Below the pieces are notes generated by a model that saw only the letters and a list, made by a program, of their open reading frames with translations, was not told where the DNA came from and did not search any database. From Trichoplax adhaerens (Eukaryota > Placozoa > Uniplacotomia > Trichoplacea > Trichoplacidae): a stretch of DNA of 64,000 nt. The stretch spans positions 1,043,588 to 1,107,587 of the forward strand of contig NW_002060962.1 of assembly GCF_000150275.1 (NCBI RefSeq), in the 5' to 3' direction. The position numbers were made by a program, and so were the translations under genes. Shown in pieces: positions 14,450 through 26,437 of this stretch. Each line of letters starts with the position of its first letter. The stretch's first letter is position 1.

Positions 14450-14705
14450 TTTCTTCCAAAAAATTTTTTTGCCCAAGAGTATCGCTTTTTAATGTATGCC
14501 TCGTATTCTTACAAGGAATCGTAAGACATTTTAGCAGACGATAAAGTAGAAAAATTTTCCCACAAATTCTTACTTTCTCAAATTCTTACTGCCAGACTAT
14601 CTTCCTGAAAATTCTTACATTTTTTTCAAGACTATAGCCTTTAATGCGCGCTTTGTATTCTCACAAGCAATTTTAAGTCATTTAAGTGACTAATAAATTT
14701 GTTAT
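14450..14705. repeat. imperfect direct duplication upstream of gene 3
   Basis: Two roughly 100-bp segments, 14450-14550 and 14600-14705, are offset by about 150 bp and share the order TTCTTCC, T-run, an AAGA.TAT element, TTTAATG, GTATTCT.ACAAG and a terminal AATAAA/GATAAA-like string. They lie 150-400 bp before the ATG of gene 3, so they may be duplicated promoter or 5'-UTR sequence. They are diverged. Confidence 0.5.
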
Positions 14706-14847
14706 TGGAAACAAATTTTGTTGAAGGTATACTTGGTAATTTGTTCATGCACTATTTGAAACCATTTTTGTACATTTCAGCAGTCATTTTAGATAAATCA
14801 TCTGGTTAGAGGTCGAACTTGACGTGCAGCCAAAGCCTTTCTTCATC

Positions 14848-17719
14848 ATGACTACCGTAATTAATACGCCAAATTTGCAGACTATTCCAGCTCAGCAACC
14901 TCAAATATTGCAGCACCCACAGGTAATGCAACCGCCACAAATAATCCAACAACAACCACAAGTTATTCATACTCCAATTCAGCAAGGCTGCTGTGGTCCA
15001 ATGCCAAAAATTATACCAGATAACTTGCGACCTGCAGTATTTCGAGTGGGCATTTGTGCGTTAGTGAATGGTCTTATATCCACCATTTTTGGTATAGTGG
15101 GCTTTTTTACCACCAGTGTTCGAATTCAAGGCCACCATTATACTTATTATTATTCCAACGTTCTGGCTTATATTGCTCCTGATATTTGGTGCGGAATATT
15201 TGTAAGTTGCTATAAATTGTTGATGTGATCATTAATTGATAAGGTATTGAATCCAATTAATGACTGCATGACTAAATAATAGTGATTGAAATTACTACTA
15301 ATCCTATTAATAATTCGGATCTGCAATTTTCTATACTTGCGCTGTCTAAATTAAGATGCTTGCGACAATCTTATAGTATGCTTTGAATGGACTATTTGCC
15401 ATATTATCGGATCGTAACAGAAGGAATGATCATCTAGTAAGAATTATAACCCATTTTGAACAGATAGTTTAAGATTTAATTTTACTTAGTCACTTCAATC
15501 TGAGCTCAATTAAGTAAAATTACGCAATAATGAAGTTGTATATAGTGAATTCTATACTATATTTGACGGACAATATTAACTTTATAGATAAACAGCTGCT
15601 ATTCCTTCTCTATTATGAGCTTCATTTTGTCGCTCTTCCATATTGGTCTCAGCTTTGGCTTTATTTTTCATTACCCATCTCATTTCACAGTTTGGTTCAA
15701 TATTGTGTCGCTGATATTAGCGTTGTGTGGATCGGCTTTCTCCTTAACCCACCTTATAATCCTTAGCCGCAATTTATATTGCAGATCGAATGATTCGGTA
15801 AGTGTGAAGGTTGTTAATGGTCGTTACTTCTGAGTTAAAATATCGAGAAATAAAATTGTCTAGGTCCGATTAAATTAGCATGCAATTACGCTAAAATATA
15901 GCAAATACAAATCTATTATTTATAATCCTTGCTTAATCTTGAAGCTAGACCAATCGATAAATATAATTGTGAACTAAGGTTTCGGAAATGTGAAATATGC
16001 TGCTAGACAGCTTATTCGCATTCATCGATGTATAGAATTCCTTTAATTAGTACGGTAAATATCATGCCAAAACATGAACAGTATCTATCTAAAAGGTATA
16101 ATTTCTTCAGACAGCTTATTTGCATTCATCAATGGTCTATATTACTGTAATTAGTACAATATCATATAAAAACATGAACAGCATGCACCTGATTATGGAT
16201 AATGCCAATAAACTACTAATAATCCATTCTTAGTCTTGATGCCAGACTGATCGATAAGTGTTTTTGTGAAGTAAGATTTCAGAAATGTACGGTCTCCTAC
16301 TAGATAGCTTATTAGCATTTATTGATGACCTGCAGTATTCCTCTAATTAGTGCAATGTAATGTCAAATATGAACAGCACGCATCTAAAAGATAAGATTTC
16401 TTAAGATAGATTATTTATATTCATCGATGTGCAATACTCCTCTAATTAGTGCCATAAGTGTCAATGTGAACTAAAATTTTCAGAAATGTACGATAGACCG
16501 CTACAGTTTATTCGTTTTCATCGATGTGCAGCAGTACTCTAGTCGGTATAATATTATATCAAAACATGAACTGCCTGCATCTAAATAGTGTAATTTCTGT
16601 TGAGAATACCTATAATATTATTCCAACTTCTCCATTCTAAGCTATTTAATTCGATAAATTATAAGTTGTTTTTTATGCAAGATACATCATTATTCAATGT
16701 CTATTTTTACTCATTACAGAAAATGGTTGCTGTTCAGTATAACGGAAGCAATCAAGTTGTCACTTTTGGACAACAAGGTATTTCCAGCACATTTAATAGC
16801 ACTTTTAATACAGCCACCGGTAATTTATAGCGTAGACTTTCATTTATGATTTAAAGATAGTATACTGATGCAGTCTTGCCTAACAAATTTCCTCGTATAA
16901 AAATTATGATAACTTAGATTACAGTTATTCAAATTACGATTAAATGATCACTTATAGAGGGTTTAACAGAACTCCACCAGGAAGTTGTTTGATTTTATTC
17001 TACTTAAAAGTATTAGCAGTCGGTCGATATAGAGAGTTTAGAGGAAACAGATTCATATGCAACCATGACTGTTAATGCATTAGATTATTTAAGAAGATAG
17101 CCATGATGGAATGGTATAATTTGGGTGAACTTTATTAACTACATAATAGTAGATTTAGTTTAGATACCATATACCGTTGTTTTGCAATAATCTCATCAGA
17201 TCGACAATTGGAGAATGTTTACTTTATGAATCAAGGTAGTATATATTCAAAGTATTAAACTTACTGAAAAGTTTTCATGCCTTTTATTGATGCACTTTTA
17301 ATCAAACAATTGCAATATCATACCATAAGTCACTACAGTAATCTTATTAATGCCCTTAAATAGAGGAAGCACTTGCTTCATAAACGTAGTTGATACACTG
17401 TACTTTAGTTGGGTACTTTAACTGAAGCATCATGTGCCGGCGAATTTAATCTCTATAATTGCTCTATATACAATACATTCTGTTGCAATTTAATCGTGAT
17501 TAATATTCTATCACGAAAGATGGTATACCGCTTCTAATTCAGGATTTAATTTTTGTATTAGCTATCGTCTATCCAACGTCTCAGCCAGTATATTTACAGG
17601 CTGCACCCGGGGGACACTATACTACAGCTATGAATCCTAATTCAGTAGCACCTACATCAATTCAGCAAGTAGCACCTCCACAATATGGAAATTTACCTCA
17701 AACCAAAATATCAAATTAA
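14848..17719 (+). CDS. CD20/MS4A-like four-pass membrane protein, gene 3
   Basis: Five exons: 14848-15201, 15377-15436, 15588-15797, 16720-16777, 17562-17719, giving 279 aa. I chose the ATG at 14848; the same frame is open to a GTG at 14824. The head (1-46) is built of repeated PQI/PQV units, then CCGPMPK (48-54), the LRPA element and TM1 (about 65-88). A Tyr/His-rich outer loop leads to DIWCGIF. Exon 2 reads YALNGLFAIL. Exon 3 is 210 nt and starts with ATA after a TATAG acceptor. It carries TM3 and TM4 and ends near LYCRSND. The tail contains APPQYGNL, a PPxY motif, and ends 10 residues later. All splice sites are GT-AG with phases 0,0,0,1. Intron 3 contains a degenerate higher-order repeat. 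The family call rests on layout and paralogy. Confidence 0.88.
15920..16600 (+). repeat. degenerate tandem repeat in intron 3 of gene 3
   Basis: Five diverged units of about 100 bp, anchored on a CTTATT..CATTCATCGATG core at 16011, 16115, 16308, 16410 and 16507, each followed by TCTAATTAGT-like and AACATGAACAG-like strings. A second motif (TAATCC, TCTTGA.GC.AGAC, ATCGATAA, CAGAAATGTACG) recurs at about 15922 and 16219 and partly at 16460, giving a higher-order period near 297 bp. The units lie wholly inside an intron. Confidence 0.8.
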
Positions 17720-19632
17720 GGAGAAGTTTAGTAATACCAATATCGCTTCTTCTTGGAAAACCTTTCCTAAAAAATAGCTACGGACGTGGATTAAGCCTTT
17801 TAAAATGTAAGAAACGTAGTATTGGTGTTTAAACTAATTTTCAGGGAGTTTAACTTTTACTATTAAACGAATTAGAATACGGTAGATGCAGGCTTTGCTT
17901 ACAGTTAAGGGTTCATTCGAGCTGTTTTTATATCATGTAAATAAAGTACTGCAGATTGGAATATTCTGATTTTGTTGACTGTACTGCATATGTGGTATTG
18001 GGATTAGTTAATAGGACTAGGAAAGAATTTAATTTATGTATTAAATCTGTGAAAGTGTGTGGTGCAGCCCCCCTCCCCAAATATAGCTTAGATTACGATT
18101 CAAGATTGTACGAAAAGAGGCTAAATTACGCGCAGGGTTGTAAGACTGCATAAGTGTCTAATTGTGGAAGATATTTACAGTACGTATTGCAGTAATTGTA
18201 TTGAGATGCTTATTTTAAGAATTTGAGATAGTAATAGATAGCGTTAATTATGTTCGTACTATGAGATTTGTATTGTGACGCTTTAATTAGAAGTGCGAAT
18301 TATGAATTGATAGCACGATAGTAAATTTATATATGATTTTGAAACCTAATTGCTAAAATATGATTGTGTTTGAAAGAAAATCATTTTGTAACTAATTGTA
18401 TGTAAATTGTGAATATTGCTGTGATAATTCATATAGTCCAGAGATAGTCCTATTGAAGCTAGCTAGTTCTTGGTAGTTGTAATACGAACCTAATCTATGT
18501 AATAAAGTGAAGTTTACAAGAAACTGCATTTTTGGTATTTTTGAGAAGACAATTTATCATAACGTGATTTTAAGAATTCTATCTAACTGTGAAATCCAAC
18601 TAGTATTACAGGCATCTTCATTAAGATTAGCCACAATTTTAAATAAAAATTTTACCTCAAGATTTAATCTCGCTCATTTATAATAGATTGAAAACTAGTA
18701 CTAACTGCATTTCTGTTCATCTACGATTAGAAAGATATATTGTAACTTTGTATATCTACTTCAAGCAATAGTTTTAATAGATCTTGCAACTTTTAGAACA
18801 ACATATTTGCTCATTTAATAAATATTCTGCATATAAATATTTCTGATCTACAACCCTTTAATGTTCGCAAATATTTTCATATTATAATTATCGAAATTCA
18901 TTTACGAATTAATATAATTCGAAATTATTTGATGATGATACGGTAGTAGAAGTCATCGTCTATCGAAAGATTTAGTCTGATGCTTTGTTATTATTTTTAT
19001 TCACCGAAGCATTCATCTATTACACAATCTAGAGCTTTTTACTGACATTGCTAGAGGGAGAGCGTATAAAAGCATAAATCTTCAATTAAATAGATGACTC
19101 ATATACTTATTCTTGCAAACTCATCCACTTAGATGTGCGATTAATTTTCCTTGAATGAGTTCCGTAACGAAGATTATCCATAAAATTCAGTATAACCAGC
19201 AATCAGTTTAATCATTATTGCAAAATTTAATTAGCACATTTTAATGGATTTAACAGAATTTGTGGCATATAGAGTGAAATAAAACTTTATACTGTAGCAT
19301 TAAAACAACAGTAAACCCGTCTTTAATAATTATAATCGCATCACAAGCTATAAGAACAATTTCCATCAGGTGTTAATAGTACTTATAAGTATTCACTAAC
19401 TTATAACTGGAATACCCATAAATATGTGCATGGAATAATTAGTTAGCTCGTAGATAAAAATTGATACTACTCTTACTTGATTCTATGAAAATTTTTCAGT
19501 TAAACTATGCTTACTATTGTCTTCTACTAGCAAAGTCGAACCGTAGAAATACACTTTCTTCATGCTCCATAAAACTGATCCATAGACGGAAACGTATACT
19601 TAAAGAGACTAAGAATCCATTAAGTATATACT
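17720..19632. other. intergenic, gene 3 to the LTR at 19.6 kb
   Basis: About 1.9 kb without a supportable gene. An oddly C-rich string (GCAGCCCCCCTCCCC) near 18064-18078 stands out from the A+T-rich surroundings. A 65-codon open frame overlaps it but has no recognisable motif. Confidence 0.45.
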
Positions 19633-20081
19633 TGTCACAAATCAGCTTCGTGACAAGGATAACGTACAACAAATCTCTAAATTACTAAATTACTATAGTC
19701 TCCGGGATTCAGTATCCCTCTACTATCTCACAAGAATTTAGACGCCTTTGATTCTATGTTAAACTCAACTAGATAATTGAGAACTACTTTATTCAACTAT
19801 CTGACGGGCTTATATACCCTTCTACAGCAGCTAACATTCACGAGTCCTCTTATAAAATACTTAGGCGAGAATATCTACTAACTAATTTTTCACACTTGTA
19901 CTACAATATGTCCATTCACAGAATCATTTCAGTGCACATTACAGCACAGCATTAAATTTACTGTAACACATTTATAATTAGTGTAATTCCTATTGTAAGT
20001 AACTAGTTGTAATATATTATCACTATATTATATTAACCAAATTTAGATAGCTATTTCTTCACGGTAGTTCGTACCGTGACA
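19633..20081 (-). mobile_element. solo LTR, family L2 subfamily A, copy 1
   Basis: A 449-bp LTR on the minus strand, colinear with 52980-53415. It begins TGTCACGGTACG, whose first bases form the hairpin CACGGTA-CGAAC-TACCGTG, and ends TTTGTGACA. A TATATAAG box is followed about 20 bp later by AATAAA, as expected for U3/R. Flanks are ATACT (19628-19632) and GTACT (20082-20086), a 5-bp target-site duplication with one difference. Confidence 0.8.
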
Positions 20082-20881
20082 GTACTATATTAAAGAAGTA
20101 AAAACTCTATTAGAAACTAAATCCCTATAATTTGAAGGTTTTTTAATTTGTTACTTATCTAAAATAAACTTAACAAACATACGGCGTTTGTAGAGGTAGT
20201 TGATAGTGATGGTATCGCTAGGCATATCACCTTATATATATATATTATGACGTTTAACTGACAGCTATGACGTTTCTTCCTGTACTTAAATTCAACCATA
20301 TGGAATTATTAAATATAAATTACTACGTGTCAGTGGTGAATGAAATATATCAGCGTGACTGGCCAAGTGCGGTATTAAAATGCATACAATATTGCAACCA
20401 TATTTTTTTGGACTATTTGAGTTCATATTAAACTCCAAGATATGAATGGTTTTGAATTTCAACTATCCTGCTAAATTTCAGGTAAGATGCTCAGATAGAG
20501 TATTAATACAATAGCATATACGTGTATCCCATGTACTGTAATTGAGGTTCCTTAACAAACTAATCGAAAGACTTCAACTCCCTGTTCTGCCATAGGCATT
20601 CCATAGCAAAGATGATGAGTTATAAAATAAATATAATTATTTGTAGGAAGTAGCCTTGATAAATTTTATGAAATTAGCATTTAGCCCTTCTACTAGCATA
20701 TAATCTGATAGAAAGGTATAACTGCTAGCAATTACAGCATTGCTTGACTAATTTGCCACTAAAATGTAAACTTGGAATAGATAATATTTGGATAATATAA
20801 TATCACCTAAATATCCCTTTTCTATTCGAATAGTGTTCATATTTGAAAGTATTTCATTGCCATTAAACCAAGTGTCGAATA
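20082..20881. other. intergenic between LTR and gene 4
   Basis: About 800 bp upstream of gene 4 with a short TA-dinucleotide run near 20235. No other feature is recognised. A 132-codon open frame on the minus strand at 20748-21146 mirrors the Gln-rich head of gene 4 and is a shadow. Confidence 0.5.
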
Positions 20882-23803
20882 ATGTCGGGTTTATCAAGGC
20901 AGCAATACGTGCAACAACCGCAAATGATGCTGCAACCAGAACAGCAATTACAAGCAGCCCAGCAGCAACCTCAAATTGAATCACAAGTGCAAAGAATTCA
21001 ACAATATTCAATGGCACAACAAGTACAAACAGAGCAACAGCAACCATCATTGGGACAGCAGATGTACATGCAGTCACAATCAATGTCACAATCTTATCCC
21101 ATACAGCAATCACACATACAAATAACTTATCAGAAACAAGCTGCACAACAAAGTTGCTGCTACTCTTGCTGCTGCAGTAGACCTAGAATTTTGTCGAACC
21201 AAATGCATTCCGTCAACTTTAAACTTGGTATTTGCATGCTGATTGTTGGCGTAACTTCGCTGGTATTTGGCATTATTGGATTTTTTACCACTTCAGTCTA
21301 CTACGCAAACGGTCCTTATCATTTCTATCATTTCAATGCATTGGTCTACAGTATATAGGTCCAAATATTTGGGCTGCAGTATTTGTAAGTCCTACTTATA
21401 TAAAATTAGGACTACTACTGTTATATCGGTATTTCTTGTATTCTTGGGTGTCCCATCATTAAAGCTATCCGCCACACTTATGTTTTCTAAACTACAAAAT
21501 GAACTCTTGCATCCAAATTATACTTTATAGTTCGATGATCACTCACCTGCTCAATTATTAAGATATTTATTATGGTAATTATTTACTGCCCTTGAGTGAA
21601 TATCTAATTAAAAATTATATAGAATCATGATGAATGATTCTTGCACAAATAGTTACTTCTAGACAAGATTTTTTAATTTAACTAAGTATTATGACCGTCT
21701 GACACTAATCATTTAGACAATGAGAAAAAAAAATTAATAGGTAATATGTTTCATTAGTAAGATAGCTGAGCTTCTAAGTAGTGCAATATTTAGTCGAACT
21801 CGCTTTAATGGCTAATTAAGATAGCGTAAAGCACATCAATGCTGCTAATCTTTCCATTAGTGAATGTTAAGCGAACAGATGTTTATTTAAATTGCTTAAA
21901 ACAATTATTAAGATAGCAGATCGTTTATTGATGTATTCTATATGGCTCTAATAGTAAGAGCTAAATCGGCATTCTTAACGTATCAATGGTTCTATTTACC
22001 GAGTAATTATCAAGACTTTTTAATTGCCTGGAGCATTAACTGAATCTTTAATATATTTATTAGTAAAAAATGCCGATAAATTGCATAACCTCAATGATGA
22101 GAAATGATTAATATTATACTTATTCGGTTTTTAAAGAATTGCTATTTATGCAATATTAGATAGGTTTTAAGATAAGTAATCTTCTTATTACAGATTTTTA
22201 GAGAGACAAAAATAGAGGACTAGCTGAGGTTGAATAGTTTTCGTTAGTAAAGTTAGTAATTTTATCAAAGTAAGTTTTAGTTAGGCATAAGTAAATGATT
22301 AACTTTTGGCGGCGTTGTAGTCACAAAGAATGCTAATCATCTTATTAGTACAATTTTCAGCTAGGTACAGCTAAATAATGAATTAATTGGCATTTCTAAA
22401 AATTCCTTTTAAAATTAAATTACAATTTTCCTCAAAACAATAGTTAGTCTTTCATCTTATAAATTCTCCTACAAAATATAAGCATGTACAGTATGTGAGT
22501 ATCGGATTATATTTTATAGTAAGCCATCTTTTTAATAATAAAATGATTAAACTATTCTCATTTGAAATTATCTCAATAATTCATCAAATGCGTAATGTTT
22601 TCGTCTAATTTACCTTGCAGTACATCATCAATGGTGCTCTGGCAACAGCAGCAATTCGAAACAAAACCAACATTCACCTGGTTAGGGATATACCATATTT
22701 TGTTATCGCATATACCATTTCTATGATTAATTTATTAGTTATAAATATTATTAGTGTATAACTTACCATTTTGCTAGATATGTCTGATTTATAATGATGG
22801 CTATTATAATATTGTTAAAAACAGAAAAGATAAAACCAGTTGCTACTTACTGTAGTTTACTAGATTCATATTAAATCATCATTGCTAAGTGTTTATATAC
22901 TTGAACGTGACCGATTTCGCATACGGTCACGTTCATACTCGAGGTAACCAACAAATTTATCTTAGACATCATTAATAGCAGCCAAATAAGGGTGTTAGAA
23001 GTGTTTTAAACATTTTTTCTGACCTAAGTCAAACCTTAACTTATATTTACTGATAATTATCTATCCGCTATAGATGAACAGCTTTTATGCCTTTACGATC
23101 ATGAGCTTTATCTTTTCAATGGTTCATCTTGGCTTATGTATCGGTACAATATTTATTTATGGCACTAGATCGTCCTTGTGGTATAATACTGTGTCCATTA
23201 TATTATCTTTCTTTGCACTTTCCATCGCCTTAACTTTCACAATAATTCTGAGCCGATATATCTATTGCAAGAAAAGCAACTCTGTAAGCAAATAACGAAA
23301 ATGGCAAATTATGCATTATAAATGCTCCATTTTATGGACATCTTAAAGTCTGCTTCAGAGGCTTAAATTATTTAGTATTTATATGTGTATTGCAAGTGTA
23401 CTGCTTGTAAATTCTAGGTTAAATAGCAATTTCAGGACCACAATAGAATTATAACATGCACTGAGGCATAACCTTCTTTTAAATTTTGACTATTATTCAA
23501 TTAATAGAATATACCTGCTGTCCAGTTTTATAATCAGCCGGAAGTTGCTCTACCACCAAGGTTGATGCAAGCAGGTAGATAGTTTCTCTTTGAATTACAA
23601 GTTTTATCTGTATAGATTAGCAGATATCTTTAACTTTATTAATTTCTATTTACTCAAATTCATTAGGAACGGCCTATCCTTCTCCAGTCTATAGGAAAGA
23701 CGAACAAATAACGCCGACTGCATACAATCCAGGTAATGTAGAAGCCATGTCTAAACCAATTCCACAAGAGCTGCCTCAATACTCTAGTGTTGTAAATCGG
23801 TAA
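20882..23803 (+). CDS. CD20/MS4A-like protein, gene 4, with a frameshift in exon 1
   Basis: Exons: 20882-21384, 22621-22680, 23074-23283, 23508-23574, 23667-23803. The head is the longest in the array (about 90 residues, Gln-rich), followed by a dense Cys cluster SCCYSCCC (91-98). TM1 is about 114-136. After codon 156 the frame shifts. Two extra bases (AG, 21350-21351) put TAG at 21356-21358, whereas the neighbouring frame continues YIGPNIWAAVF to a proper GTAAGT donor. Exon 1 is 503 nt (3n+2), while the other clean exon 1 copies are multiples of three. Exons 2-5 are clean: YIINGALATA completes TM2, 210-nt exon 3 holds TM3/TM4, and the tail ends in ELPQYSSV (LPxY type). AATAAA follows the stop at 23826-23831. 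As read, the product stops before TM2. Ignoring the two bases the length would be 324 aa. Either a recent lesion or a sequence error. Confidence 0.75.
22902..22935. repeat. perfect 12-bp inverted repeat (hairpin)
   Basis: TGAACGTGACCG (22902-22913) and CGGTCACGTTCA (22924-22935) are exact reverse complements separated by a 10-base spacer. The element lies in intron 2 of gene 4. It is G+C-richer than its surroundings and has no run of T after it. It could be a hairpin, a palindromic protein-binding site or the relic of a terminal inverted repeat. Confidence 0.8.
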
Positions 23804-26437
23804 CATAACTGAATGGCATAAAAGAAATAAATGATATCATATTTTATCACAAGATTTAAATCATCAACGGTCTTAAGGCTGAATACATTTTTGAGTAACT
23901 ACCATAGATTACTGGTTAAGGATCTTAATTTTATGCAACTGAAAATCAAGTAGATCATATAAGCGAATTTCATTTTTTCTTCAATGCTATATACAGTAAA
24001 TATTTTCTAATTTGAATAATTTGTGTAGCGATATATCAAGTATTACTTCTCGGCTATTTAGTTCTAAAAATTAAGTCAGGGTAACTTATAATTTCTACAA
24101 GATCAATACGCAATCTTGTTGATTTAAAATTGTTTTTGCTTGATGCATTTGATCAAATCGAGGATGATACTACACTGCTTTGTATTTTATTTGATAGTAT
24201 TAATTTTGGAATGGTTTTAGCTCATACAATATAAACGCTCTTTTAGAATACTTTGATTAATAAAAAATACCATTTTTAAGCTCGAATTGTATAATCTTCT
24301 ATAACTATATTATGTCATGATTGAGTCTGACCTAAACTGGAAAGTAATCATAATCTGCCGACATAGCTGAGACTAAACTGGGATATGTATGACAGTTCTG
24401 TTTTACATGGGAACAAATTTATAAAAAGAAGTTCGTAGAATGTTCAATTTGGTACAACTATGGTTAGGAAGCTTACCGCTAGTGAACACGGCATCTGCTA
24501 AATCCTACTTGAATTTCTCTACCACCAGAGTAAAAAATAACCAGGAATATCTAAAGCGAAATTTCCTTTATAAGGGGAAAAAGTTCATAATAGGAATTCC
24601 GCAGAACTTTCAAAGCGACACAACTTATAGTAAGAAAGCTGTACACGAACCTTACATTTGCGTAATTTTGCTGAAATTTTAAATTTTGTCATAGACAGTC
24701 ATGATACTGATAGCTGATTCTTACATAAGCAAATTTACCGAGATACAGTAAATATTGGTACGTACTAAGTTAGCTTCAAATCTCAGCAGTACACCGGTGT
24801 CTATTTGTATGTTTACTTTTACGGTTTGATATTGATTACGAACTGAATTACTTTGAAACAACATAAAACTATATCTAAAACTATGACGGAACTAATTAAC
24901 TGTTTGTATGTACATTCAAATCTGTAATTACTATTTTACCATTATGGAAATGCTTATAGTTTTGGAAATTGTTGATGACCAACTACAGTCCGTCGTTAAA
25001 GTTAATATTAGCTATTTCTTTAATAATTACTACTTAAGCTTAGAGCATTACTTATAATTTTCAAAGATTAGACGTTAACAATTTAAACATCATGACTGAC
25101 AACTAAGAGAACCTAAGTTTAACCAAGAAGGCAACACTGATAAATAAATAATACGAAAGGAGATTTTCGTTAGTAATGTAGATACAGTTTCTAAATTATA
25201 AGTTCACTAAAATTTTAACTCATTCTGGTTCACTAAAGTAAAATACAAATTTAAGAGGTACTATTTTTGGATTCGATTGTATAATATGTAGGTAGGCTGG
25301 TTTAAGAGCCTATTCTGCAGACATAACTTAAAAATGATTCATAAATAACGTACAAAAAGCGAAAAAATTTATTAGTGATTGTATAAGGAACACTTTTGTA
25401 CAATTATAAGTAACTATGCTGATATTTTGATTAATTTTGTAAATTTGTCTCAAACATAGTCATTTGATAGCGTACTTATGAATAATTTATAATAGAATGT
25501 AGAGGTAAAATAGAAGCAAATCAAACTATTGGTTGAAGTTTATTCTAAAAGATATTTTTATATTCTCTTATCTGTTCTATATATCTAGGCAAAAATAGTG
25601 TTCTTCTATTGCTATATCAAACGCAAAATTTAATATGGGTAATGAAATTTTAAAAATATGTTAGCTACTTTAGTAATGTTTGCTATATTTATAATACTGG
25701 TCTACATTAAAAAATTCTCATATTGCCATACATTTTCAGTTGATTCCATAAAACTATTTTACTGAATACAATGAAATTCGTTAAATCTTAAGAATTTAGT
25801 TGCCGAGCTACCTACTAGATAAGAATACTTTTGGATAGGTGAAACCTAATTTGCACCACGATACTCAAGCATATAAGTAGTCCAAAATGCAATTCACAAA
25901 GTAAGTTAATATTTACTTGTTAGATTTCAATGAAATCTTAATACTTTAGCTCTGTATTGATGGAAAATGAAGCAGAAAAAGCTAAAGTAGGAGAATTATA
26001 TAATTTTATATCTTTTAACCTACTTTTACGTATCAATCATCTTTCAATGCAAGGCTAAAATATTTTTAAAATTCATCCTATTATGCATCAATATTAGTAT
26101 TTTACACGTTAATTACCTTTAGAGTAGCTCATAAATTGTTTTTTAATTACGCAACTTGTGCTTATATTCTTTCTTTAGTAATACAAAATGCTATCATAAC
26201 ACACAAACTTCACTAGCTAAAGTTATGGCATTGATCTGGGCTATACTATTTCATATGGTAAATTTTTACATATCCATATTAAGACTTACAAAAAAGACTA
26301 TACGTTATTAAATATTGTATACTCACCCAATTTTACCTTGCAATTATAATCACTTATTTTTATAATACTGTACATAGCAATTTCTTTAACTGATTGACTT
26401 GCTGAAATCATATAAATTTTTTAGATTAGTTACTAAC
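23804..26437. other. convergence zone between plus- and minus-strand blocks
   Basis: About 2.6 kb between the 3' ends of gene 4 and pseudogene 5. I saw no exon 4 or exon 5 of pseudogene 5 here, and no repeat matching elsewhere in the window. An 80-codon plus-strand open frame at 24440-24682 has no recognisable motif and is left unannotated. Confidence 0.45.

Larger units (their letters stand above)
10196..14847. other. large intergenic region, gene 2 to gene 3
   Basis: About 4.7 kb with no supportable exon. It contains a weak LTR-like block near 11.16-11.34 kb and a duplicated segment just before gene 3. The stretch 11.5-11.9 kb is pyrimidine-rich and looks like antisense repeat DNA, but I could not match it to another copy. 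Open frames at 13.2, 13.5 and 14.0 kb begin at non-AUG or poorly placed codons, show no similarity to the array and are probably chance. Confidence 0.45.

Noticed and set aside
15920-16600. CRISPR-like array
   Set aside because: Units are diverged, unequal in spacing and inside a eukaryotic intron, with no exact repeats or unique spacers of constant length.
20748-21146. 132-codon minus-strand frame opposite gene 4
   Set aside because: It is the antisense of the Gln-codon-rich head; long CAA/CAG runs give open antisense frames.
24440-24682. 80-codon plus-strand frame in the convergence zone
   Set aside because: No motif, no similarity to the array and no nearby exon to join it to.
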